This document shows positions 28,538 through 36,225 of a stretch of 64,000 bases of DNA, one piece after another. The notes beneath the pieces are model-generated. The model ran no database searches, was not told where the DNA came from, and saw only the letters and a program-made list of their open reading frames with translations. Every line of letters begins with the position of its first letter. Within the stretch, counting starts at the first letter, position 1. The position numbers and the translations under genes are program-made. The DNA is from Alkalicoccus daliensis (GTDB taxonomy: Bacteria; Bacillota; Bacilli; Bacillales; Salisediminibacteriaceae): contig NZ_FNIL01000003.1 in NCBI RefSeq assembly GCF_900103955.1, positions 124,001 to 188,000 of the forward strand. Direction: 5' to 3'.

Positions 28538-28578
28538 AGCTCCCGTTCCTCTTTTAAGAGAAACGGGAGCTATTTTTT
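28538..28578 (+). terminator. intrinsic terminator of the MFS gene
   Basis: AGCTCCCGTT stem with an inner CTCTT/AAGAG stem, closed by AACGGGAGCT and followed by ATTTTTTAT. Confidence 0.85.
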
Positions 28579-28732
28579 ATAGAGAGAGTCCCCTCCGGAA
28601 AGCGTCCGTCGGAAGCAGAACGTCTTAGCGCATTCCAAATTAAGAAGCTCTTTCCTCTTTTTTAGACAAAAAAACACAGGATATCACTTGGTTTATAATG
28701 GATCATCTGCAGCATTGATAACGTAATTTTTC

Positions 28733-30574
28733 TCAGGAAGTTACGCCGGAGTAAGTGTGGGAAACATTTTTTTGACTGTGAAATAAATCAGCATAAAATC
28801 CGTCATGTTCCAGCAGTGTTTCATGACTGCCGGCTTCTATTACTTCCCCTTCACGCAGCACAATAATCTGGTCAGCTTCTCTGATAGTGTTTAACCGGTG
28901 TGCGATCACAATACTCGTTCTCCCCTGCATTAATCTTCGTAAAGCCTGCTGGATTTTAATTTCAGTGATCGTGTCTATACTGCTTGTAGCCTCATCAAGA
29001 ATAAGAATCTCTGGATCTGCAAGCAAGGCTCTGGCAATCGACAGCAGCTGTTTCTGCCCCTGGCTGATCCCTGCCCCTTCTGCATCAATTTTCGTCTCAT
29101 ATCCCTCCGGCAGCTTGGAAATAAACGAATGCGCATTCGCTGCTTCCGCTGCTTTCTCTATAGCTTCATCGCTCGCTGTAAGTTTCCCATAACGAATGTT
29201 CTCCCTGATAGTGCCTGCAAATAAAAAGGAATCCTGAAGTACAAACGCCATATACTTTCGCAGTGATTTCTTTTTCACCTCGCGAATATCCTGATTATCA
29301 ATACTGATTACGCCCTGATCCGGGTCATAAAACCGGGAGAGTAAACTGATAATTGTGGTTTTTCCAGCTCCCGTAGGTCCTACAAATGCAACAGTTTCCC
29401 CTCGCTCTGCCGTGAAGGACACGTTGTTAATAGTAACTTCCTCACCATATCCGAAAGTTACATTATCAAAACTGATACTTCCCTCTTTATACTGAAGATC
29501 CTTCTTCCCACTTTCATCGTGGGACTCATCTTTTTCATCCATGATCTGAAATACTCTCTCTGCACCGGCAATTGCTGATAACAAAACGTTAAACTGGTTG
29601 GCAAGATCGTTTAACGGACGTGTAAATTGCCGCGCATATTCTGCAAAAATAACGATAACTCCAATAGTAATCATCCCGTTTAATGCGAATATTCCACCGA
29701 TACCTGCGATAACCGCAAAGCTTACGTTATTCAGCATATTCATCAATTTAGGAATAAATCCGGAGATTGTCTGCGCCCAGAATCCGGCAAGGCGGAGATT
29801 TTTATTTTTCTGTTCAAACTCACGCATCACCCGTTCTTCCTGAGAAAATGACTTTATAATACGCTGCCCCGACATCGTTTCCTGGACATAACTGTTTACA
29901 CTGCCTAAATTATGCTGCTGGGCTTTAAATAAAGGACCGGTTCTTCGTGTAATCCACTTCATGCCGAGCACCATCACCGGCACAATTATTAAAGTAATCA
30001 TAGTAAGCAATGGGCTTAAATAAAGCATTACGATTAAAATACCAGCCAGGGTCAGTACACTCTGGAAAATTTGAATCACAGAACTGTTCAGCGTGTTGCT
30101 GATATTTTCCATATCATTTGTGAGTCTGCTCATTAAATCCCCATGCTGTCTTTTATCAAAAAATGGGATTGGGAGTTTCTGCAGGTGGTCAAACAGCTGC
30201 GTACGGATAGTGTATACCGTTTTCTGCGCAATACTAACCATCCAGAAGTGCTGCAGAAATACAGTTAATGAGTGAAAAATATATACCGCCCCTAATACAA
30301 ACAGGACGAGTACTATGAGAGAAGTGTCACCTTCCACTAAAAACCTGTCGATAGATAAACCAACGATCAACGGTCCTGCAAGCGCCAGCAGTGAACTTAA
30401 GGTAATCATCAGAATCACCAAAAATAATACCGTACGATGCACCATTAAATAGGTCCAGATTCTTTTTAAGGTCCCCCGCCAATCCTGTGCCCTTTTTTTC
30501 CCGGAAGTATTATTTGAATCGGAAAGGGGAAGCTTCGGGTGCTGAAATGGTTCGAGCCACCGATTGTTAAGCAT
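28733..30574 (-). CDS. yfiC: ABC multidrug exporter half, YfiC-like (canonical site)
   Basis: About 613 aa: six transmembrane helices then an ATPase domain. Walker A GPTGAGKTT, signature ISQGQKQL, Walker B ILILDEATSSID with a normal catalytic Glu, and an H-loop His. The start overlaps the upstream half-transporter stop by eight bases (ATGCTTAA), with GGAGAGGGGG before it. It should form a heterodimer with the neighbouring half. Note the slightly altered signature (ISQGQ for LSGGQ). Substrates unknown; the YfiB/YfiC assignment rests on size and order. Confidence 0.85.
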   Translation of the reverse strand: MLNNRWLEPFQHPKLPLSDSNNTSGKKRAQDWRGTLKRIWTYLMVHRTVLFLVILMITLSSLLALAGPLIVGLSIDRFLVEGDTSLIVLVLFVLGAVYIFHSLTVFLQHFWMVSIAQKTVYTIRTQLFDHLQKLPIPFFDKRQHGDLMSRLTNDMENISNTLNSSVIQIFQSVLTLAGILIVMLYLSPLLTMITLIIVPVMVLGMKWITRRTGPLFKAQQHNLGSVNSYVQETMSGQRIIKSFSQEERVMREFEQKNKNLRLAGFWAQTISGFIPKLMNMLNNVSFAVIAGIGGIFALNGMITIGVIVIFAEYARQFTRPLNDLANQFNVLLSAIAGAERVFQIMDEKDESHDESGKKDLQYKEGSISFDNVTFGYGEEVTINNVSFTAERGETVAFVGPTGAGKTTIISLLSRFYDPDQGVISIDNQDIREVKKKSLRKYMAFVLQDSFLFAGTIRENIRYGKLTASDEAIEKAAEAANAHSFISKLPEGYETKIDAEGAGISQGQKQLLSIARALLADPEILILDEATSSIDTITEIKIQQALRRLMQGRTSIVIAHRLNTIREADQIIVLREGEVIEAGSHETLLEHDGFYADLFHSQKNVSHTYSGVTS

Positions 30575-32288
30575 GACTGTCTTCCCCCTCTCCAAACTGC
30601 GAATAATAAATCTGCTGATAAAGTGCAGAGCTGTGCATAAGTTCTTCATGTGTTCCTTCTGCCGCCAGTTTTCCATCATCAAGCAGAAGCACCCTGTCTG
30701 CTTCCATTGTCGTACTCAGTTTCTGAGTGATCATTAAGGTGGTGCACTCGTATTCGTCCAGCGCTTCCAGAAGCTTTTTTTCCGTTTTCACATCAAGAGC
30801 ACTCGTACTGTCATCCAGCAGCAGGATTTTAGGATTTCGAATCAGCGCCCTGGCGATAGATATCCGCTGTTTTTGACCGCCGGATAAATTCACACCCCGC
30901 TGCCCGATTCTGGTATTCAGTCCCTCAGGCAGTTCTTTGATCGTTTCATATATCTGTGCATCCTTCAGAACTTGAATCATTTCGCTTTCTTCTGCAGCTT
31001 CTTTGCCCCATTTTAAATTTTCTGCGATGGTTCCCGTAAACAGCATTGCTTCCTGAGGGACATAGCCTATCTGCGACCGAAGGCTTTTCCAGCTGAACAG
31101 GCTTACGTCTGAACCATCGATACTCACTTCTCCTTTGGAAGTGTCATAGAGCCTTGGAAGAAGCTGAAGCAAAGAGGTCTTTCCCGAGCCTGTCGCTCCA
31201 AGAATTGCTATTCTTTCTCCTGCCCTCACTTTAAAAGTAATATCAGTAAGTACCGCCTCTTTTTTATCGGGGTAATGAAAGGATACATTTTTAAAAGAGA
31301 GATCTCCATAAAAGGAAGGTGCTTTTTGGGTTGTATCTTCCATGTCCTCTGAAGTATGAAGTACATCAGAAACTCTTTCAGCCGAGGCTTTTGCACGGGA
31401 AAAAATAATGATGATCATGGAAAATATGGACAGCGCGCCTGTCATTCGGGTGATATAGTTGATAATTGCTACCACTTCCCCCACGGAAACTGCCCCGGTA
31501 TTGACGCCGGTAGTGCCGAACCATAATACCGCCATAATACTTACATTCATAACGAGTAAAATCAGCGGCATCGTAGCTTCGACAATTCGAAGTGTACGTA
31601 CTGTTTTATGCTGGAGCTGCGCAGAGGCCGTATCAAATCGGCCCGACTCATAAGGCTGGCGGCTGAAAGATTTAATCAGGCGTATCGCAGTCAGGTTTTC
31701 CTGTACTACATTATTCACCCGGTCTACTCTTGCCTGCACCTGTTTAAACATCTTCCCTGCTGCACGCATTATCAGAAGCAGAAGACTCACCAGAAGCGGA
31801 ATCGTAATTACTAATACAAGGGCAAGCTGCCAGTTTACAAATAAAGCCATGATGACTGACCCCGCCACCAGGAGCGGCGCCCGCAGCATAATACGCAGAC
31901 TCATAAAAATGGTGTTCATTAACTGATTTATATCGTTTGTGATCCGGGTTAATAACGAAGAAGTGGGGAACTGCTGAAAGTTTTTAAAAGAAAATGTCTG
32001 AATCCTTTTATATAAATCTTTTCTCATATCAAATCCGGCATGCTGACTTGCATGTGCTGCATAAAAGGAATTAATAATCCCTGCTGCAAAAGCAATCAAA
32101 GAAAGGAGGAGCATAACTCCTCCCCAGGTTAGGACCACCTGCATATCTTCCATCATAATCCCGTCATCTATAATCCGTGATATAAGAAGCGGCTGTACCA
32201 GTTCCACACCAAGTTCTATAAGCGTAAGAACCAGGGCAACTGTTACCGCAAATTTATATTTACGTAAGTAAGTGAATATTAGTCGCAT
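30567..32288 (-). CDS. yfiB: ABC multidrug exporter half, YfiB-like (degenerate site)
   Basis: A 573-aa membrane-ATPase fusion. Walker A GATGSGKTSL and signature LSGGQKQR are intact, but Walker B reads ILLLDDSTSALD: the catalytic Glu is Asp. This is the mark of the non-hydrolysing site in heterodimeric exporters such as BmrCD, LmrCD and TM287/288. First gene of the pair; it overlaps its partner. A hairpin lies in the leader upstream. Confidence 0.87.
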   Translation of the reverse strand: MRLIFTYLRKYKFAVTVALVLTLIELGVELVQPLLISRIIDDGIMMEDMQVVLTWGGVMLLLSLIAFAAGIINSFYAAHASQHAGFDMRKDLYKRIQTFSFKNFQQFPTSSLLTRITNDINQLMNTIFMSLRIMLRAPLLVAGSVIMALFVNWQLALVLVITIPLLVSLLLLIMRAAGKMFKQVQARVDRVNNVVQENLTAIRLIKSFSRQPYESGRFDTASAQLQHKTVRTLRIVEATMPLILLVMNVSIMAVLWFGTTGVNTGAVSVGEVVAIINYITRMTGALSIFSMIIIIFSRAKASAERVSDVLHTSEDMEDTTQKAPSFYGDLSFKNVSFHYPDKKEAVLTDITFKVRAGERIAILGATGSGKTSLLQLLPRLYDTSKGEVSIDGSDVSLFSWKSLRSQIGYVPQEAMLFTGTIAENLKWGKEAAEESEMIQVLKDAQIYETIKELPEGLNTRIGQRGVNLSGGQKQRISIARALIRNPKILLLDDSTSALDVKTEKKLLEALDEYECTTLMITQKLSTTMEADRVLLLDDGKLAAEGTHEELMHSSALYQQIYYSQFGEGEDSHA

Positions 32289-32527
32289 ATTTTTCGCTGC
32301 CTTTCTTACCTGAACCAGTTTATAAGAAAAGTTCTAAAAATTTTAACGGACAGCAGAAGGTCTATTTTTTCTGCCTGGATAAAGGCAAGCCCGAAGCATT
32401 CAGGAACCTTTTTCTATCTTCTGACTTCGCTGAAGTTCATAATGAAATTTGCTTCCTTTGATTAACAATCAGTTTACCATAATTATTTTTGTTCCCGAAG
32501 TAATTGAAACTTTCCGGGAAATTTTAA

Positions 32528-33520
32528 TTAAGCAAGCCGATAGTACATTAACACCATAAATGAAAGAACCAGAATAAAATTCACGGAGATAAAAGTAATC
32601 TGCTGCCAGGTTCTTTCGTGAAAGGAAACAGGCGGCTTGTAAAAGGAAACCCCCTCAATAATAAAGGTGAGCAGAATCACATGTATCGGAAAATGTCCTA
32701 TGAGCTCCAGCCAGCCAAATAACAGAGCTGTACTGAAAAATATACCCGTCAGCACCAGTGCCAGGAGCCGGTTTAATAAGCCAATGATCAGCAGGTATCC
32801 CACGACAAATTCTACGAACCCGAGCATCATCGCAAATGTACCAGGCTCAAACCCAAATGTGAAAATATCATGATTAATCAGTACATTTGCCGACATATTT
32901 GGGTAGACCCATTTTTCTACTGCTACCCAGCAGAGGGAAAACCCTGTAGTTAAGTATAAAAAAGGAAAGGTCCATAGGTTAAGTTTCGTCCGATAAAAGA
33001 AAAAGATAAAAATAATTCCCAAGTAAAAAACGTAGTCAAGCATATGAAGCCAGCTGTGTACATAAATGGTAACTCCATACAGGAAAAGCAGAATAACCCC
33101 CGCACTTCTTACTGTAATTCTCATCGGAATAAGCAGGAGAATTACAGTAATAACTGTGAGCCAGAGCCAAATACCTTCCAGCGCCATTAATTCCGGGGCA
33201 AATAAATTCCCTCTGAAAATCTGGATTACCAAAGATACAGCTGTGCCGTATTGAAGTATCACAAAAGTATAGGCCCGTAAGCTTGCTACCCGGCTTTCCA
33301 GTTTTACCGAAGGTTTATGAGTACGCAGTTTTTTTAAGGCAAAAGGCAGGAACGAAATTATTACAGCTGACAACAATGCGAAAAATGCAAAGGCAGGCGT
33401 GATAATTTGATCAATAGAAGCTTGTTCCGCATCGGTTTCTGTAAACCATTTAACATGTGCATAGGCGGATGCCGGCAGTAAGTATAAAATCATAATTAAA
33501 ATAATAAGATATCGGTTCAT
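32528..33520 (-). CDS. DoxX-like multi-spanning membrane protein
   Basis: A 330-aa protein with a signal peptide (cleavage likely after ASAYA, before HVKWFT) and about eight hydrophobic helices. The C-terminal half resembles the DoxX fold, with the VEFVVGYLLIIGLLNR and conserved W/E pattern. Function unknown; relatives sit in redox or copper-related loci, but nothing here shows that. Single gene. Confidence 0.6.
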   Translation of the reverse strand: MNRYLIILIMILYLLPASAYAHVKWFTETDAEQASIDQIITPAFAFFALLSAVIISFLPFALKKLRTHKPSVKLESRVASLRAYTFVILQYGTAVSLVIQIFRGNLFAPELMALEGIWLWLTVITVILLLIPMRITVRSAGVILLFLYGVTIYVHSWLHMLDYVFYLGIIFIFFFYRTKLNLWTFPFLYLTTGFSLCWVAVEKWVYPNMSANVLINHDIFTFGFEPGTFAMMLGFVEFVVGYLLIIGLLNRLLALVLTGIFFSTALLFGWLELIGHFPIHVILLTFIIEGVSFYKPPVSFHERTWQQITFISVNFILVLSFMVLMYYRLA

Positions 33521-33613
33521 CCCATCGTCCCCCTGAGCATATAAAGTTTTTTAACTTACTTTTCCCCCCTCCCCTTACTTGAAACCTTTCGTGTGACATT
33601 GTTGATAATTTAC

Positions 33614-33797
33614 TACCTTGAAAATAAAAGTTCCGCTAAAAAGAAGTAATAATGCTGCTCCACTTTCGGAGAGGCTTACCCAAGGGCTTGTTCTCGACTA
33701 ATTTTGACGGAAAGAACATCCGCCAAAATGGATTCTCGAACGGCGCTCATCCTTTGGGTGTCCTCTCCTTCGTTACACAGCATTATTAATTTTCATA
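33614..33797. repeat. long imperfect palindrome (MITE-like), copy A
   Basis: The two halves of this intergenic stretch are inverted copies. AGTAATAATGCTG near 33645 pairs with CAGCATTATTAAT near 33778; GGAGAGGCTTACCCAAGGG pairs with CCTTTGGGTGTCCTCTCC; the centre is ATTTTGACGG/CCGCCAAAAT near 33717. It encodes nothing. The left half recurs at 44.5, 44.9 and 49.6 kb, so it is a dispersed repeat. The gap 33521-33980 otherwise holds only the alpha-glucosidase leader. Confidence 0.75.
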
Positions 33798-33850
33798 CTT
33801 CATGGTGCAAAAATTTTGCATGAGTGTCTCTGTTAATTTAAGAAGTTGCA

Positions 33851-33945
33851 TTGTATTTCCCTTGTGAATTCGTTATCATAGTAAGATAGTAGCACAATGA
33901 GCCTGGCGCTCTTTTTTTATTTACTATTTGGAAAACCGTTTGCAC
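33851..33945 (+). promoter_or_regulatory. alpha-glucosidase promoter and possible operator
   Basis: TTGTAT, 17 bases, TATCAT forms a plausible sigma-A promoter at 33851-33879. Downstream, a short GAGC/GCTC hairpin with seven T (about 33899-33918) and GAAAACCGTTTGCAC (33931-33945) resemble a leader attenuator and a LacI/CcpA-type operator half. The operator matches cre poorly (three mismatches), so a sugar-specific LacI-family repressor is as likely. Confidence 0.4.
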
Positions 33946-33980
33946 AAATGCTATGCAATTAAAATATTGAGGTGAATCGA

Positions 33981-35654
33981 ATGGAAAAGGTTTGGTGGAA
34001 AGAAGCTGTAGGTTATCAAGTGTATCCCCGCAGTTTCCAGGATAGTAACGACGATGGTTTTGGAGATTTACAGGGAATGATCAGCAGACTCGATTACTTA
34101 AAAGAGCTTGGGATCGACTTTATCTGGATTTGCCCTATGTATAAATCGCCTCTGGACGATAACGGCTATGATATTTCTGATTATCAGGATATCTTAGAAG
34201 ATTTCGGTACGATGGAAGACTTTGATCAGCTGCTGGATGAATGCCATAAGCGGGGAATCCGCCTGATTATTGACCTTGTACTTAATCACACGAGTGATGA
34301 ACATCCATGGTTTCTGGAATCGCGTGCGAGCAGAGAAAGTGAAAAGCGGGACTGGTACATTTGGCGCGATGGAAAGAGTGAAGATGCACCGCCAAACAAC
34401 TGGGAAAGTATTTTTGGAGGCTCTGCCTGGGAATATGATGCAAAAACAGATCAATATTTTTTACATGTATTCAGTAAAAGACAGCCCGATTTAAACTGGG
34501 AAAATGAAGAAGTGCGCCAGGCATTGTTTGAAACTGTCAACTGGTGGCTGGATAAAGGTGTTGATGGGTTCCGTATTGATGCTATCTCCCATATTAAAAA
34601 GCGTCCCGGTTTTCCAGACATGCCAAATCCGGAAAAGAAAAAATTCGTTTCCTCTTTCGATATGCACATGAATCAGGAAGGTATCCATACATTTCTGGAA
34701 GAATTTCAACAAGAAACATACAGCAAGTATGATCATGCAATGACTGTCGGGGAAGCAAACGGTGTAAGTGTGGAAGAAGCACACCTGTGGGTTGGTGATC
34801 AAGGAAAAATGGACATGGTATTTCAATTTGAACATCTTGATTTATGGGATCAGGATGCAGAAGAAGGGCTGGATGTTGTCAGCTTAAAGAAGGTTCTTAC
34901 AAGCTGGCAGACCGGGCTGGACAATAATGGCTGGAACGCGTTGTTTATTGAAAACCATGATAAATCGAGAGTGGTTTCTACCTGGGGAGATGACGAAGAA
35001 TACTGGAAAGCCAGTGCGAAATCACTTGCAGCCATGTATTTTCTTATGAAAGGCACGCCTTATATTTATCAGGGACAGGAAATCGGTATGACAAATATCT
35101 ACTTTGACACAATTGATGACTACGATGACGTAGCAGCAAAGAATTTATTTATTGAAAAGGCCGGCGAAGGAAAAACAGAAGAAGCACTCGAAATTTTAGC
35201 AAAAACTTCCCGCGATAACAGCAGGACTCCCATGCAGTGGTCTGCTGACAGCCAGGCTGGATTTACGAACGGCGATCCTTGGCTGAAAGTCAATCCAAAT
35301 CATAAGGAAATTAATGTAGCATACCAGGAGCAGGATCCAGCTTCTATCTTATCTTTTTATAAAAAATTAATTCAGCTTCGAAAACAACATGAAGTTTTCG
35401 TCTACGGCTCTTACAAGCTGCTGATGGAAGATGATCCAAGAGTATATGCGTATGCAAGGGAACTTGATAATAAAACAGCAGTTGTTATTGCGAATTTAAC
35501 GATGCAGCCAGCTGTATGGGACGAAGAAGGCAGCGGCATCCAGCTTTCTTCAGAACAGCTTCTGCTGCACAATCAGGAAGAGGAAATAGAGCATGAGAAA
35601 ACAGATTCGTTTCTGCTGCACCCATATGAAACAAGAGTTTATATGATAGAGTAA
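33981..35654 (+). CDS. alpha-glucosidase, glycoside hydrolase family 13
   Basis: A 557-aa intracellular GH13 enzyme of the oligo-1,6-glucosidase/alpha-glucosidase branch; no signal peptide. Catalytic residues are visible: nucleophile Asp200 in GFRIDAI, acid/base Glu258 in VGEANG, and Asp327 in IENHDKSR. In this branch the residue after the nucleophile guides linkage choice: Val goes with alpha-1,6 and Ala with alpha-1,4 enzymes. Ala here suggests a maltase-like alpha-1,4 preference. GAGGTG supports the ATG at 33981. No sugar transporter or regulator is adjacent. Confidence 0.88.
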   Translation: MEKVWWKEAVGYQVYPRSFQDSNDDGFGDLQGMISRLDYLKELGIDFIWICPMYKSPLDDNGYDISDYQDILEDFGTMEDFDQLLDECHKRGIRLIIDLVLNHTSDEHPWFLESRASRESEKRDWYIWRDGKSEDAPPNNWESIFGGSAWEYDAKTDQYFLHVFSKRQPDLNWENEEVRQALFETVNWWLDKGVDGFRIDAISHIKKRPGFPDMPNPEKKKFVSSFDMHMNQEGIHTFLEEFQQETYSKYDHAMTVGEANGVSVEEAHLWVGDQGKMDMVFQFEHLDLWDQDAEEGLDVVSLKKVLTSWQTGLDNNGWNALFIENHDKSRVVSTWGDDEEYWKASAKSLAAMYFLMKGTPYIYQGQEIGMTNIYFDTIDDYDDVAAKNLFIEKAGEGKTEEALEILAKTSRDNSRTPMQWSADSQAGFTNGDPWLKVNPNHKEINVAYQEQDPASILSFYKKLIQLRKQHEVFVYGSYKLLMEDDPRVYAYARELDNKTAVVIANLTMQPAVWDEEGSGIQLSSEQLLLHNQEEEIEHEKTDSFLLHPYETRVYMIE

Positions 35655-35661
35655 TACATGA

Positions 35662-35697
35662 AGAGAGCCCGCCTTTTTAATATTAAGGCGGGCTCTC
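35662..35697 (+). terminator. terminator hairpin, copy 1 of a 36-bp duplication
   Basis: AGAGCCCGCCTT/AAGGCGGGCTCT stem with loop TTTAATATT directly after the alpha-glucosidase stop. The T run expected after it is missing (AGG follows). An identical 36-base copy lies at 36179-36214. Confidence 0.7.
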
Positions 35698-36178
35698 AGG
35701 CCATTGAAAAAGTATTTTTCTGTTTAAGCATACGCTTTTATGCTTTGCCTTCGAAGGTACGCGTTCCGGAGGGAACTCTCTCAGCTAACCTGCCTCTGGC
35801 AGGTGGATCTTCGAATCGTCCTACTTCCTCCCGGAGTCGACCTTCTGCGACTGCAGCTGAGAAAAAAGACGGTTGGATTTTATACAGCGTCTCCAGCACA
35901 GGCGCAGCTTTTTCTATAAAAACCTATTCTCCATAGCGCCTGGCAATGACAGCGGGATTCAAGCGCAGTCTGTGAGGGAATGTCCAAACGATTGTTCTGG
36001 ACATTCTCTTCAAACTTGAGGGATGTGGCTGCGTGAACCCAAGCTCTTCTTATTTTATTGAATCCGGCAGGCATTGCAAATAACTGAAGACGAGCTGGCA
36101 AGCTTCTGCCGGAAAGCGGAGGAGAACCCATACACAGCAAATCATAAATATACAAAATTCCTTACTTTATAAACACTC
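35698..36178. other. 481-bp non-coding segment between duplicated hairpins
   Basis: No credible gene. It contains CCGGAGGGA and TCCTCCCGGAG in inverted arrangement (about 35767-35835), a hairpin GAATGTCCA/TGGACATTC near 35977-36006, and a copy of the AAATAACTGAAGACG repeat near 36079-36117. It looks like accumulated or inserted repeat DNA. Confidence 0.55.
36079..36117. repeat. second dispersed repeat, copy 1
   Basis: AAATAACTGAAGACG, then GGCAAGCTTCTGCCGG. The same pattern occurs near 53647-53685 (GGCAAACTTCCGCCGG), and both copies have a CCGGC-containing stretch 20-45 bases upstream. Confidence 0.5.
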
Positions 36179-36214
36179 AGAGAGCCCGCCTTTTTAATAT
36201 TAAGGCGGGCTCTC
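36179..36214 (+). terminator. terminator hairpin, copy 2 of a 36-bp duplication
   Basis: Identical to 35662-35697, but followed by TTTT, as a rightward terminator should be. It lies beyond the end of the minus-strand diguanylate cyclase gene. Confidence 0.65.
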
Positions 36215-36225
36215 TTTTGCATTTA

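Noticed and set aside
33931-33945. cre site before the alpha-glucosidase gene
   Set aside because: Three mismatches to the consensus; kept only as a possible LacI-type operator within the leader entry.
35698-36178. Insertion sequence remnant
   Set aside because: No transposase fragment or clear terminal inverted repeats; only hairpins and repeat pieces. Described as a non-coding segment instead.
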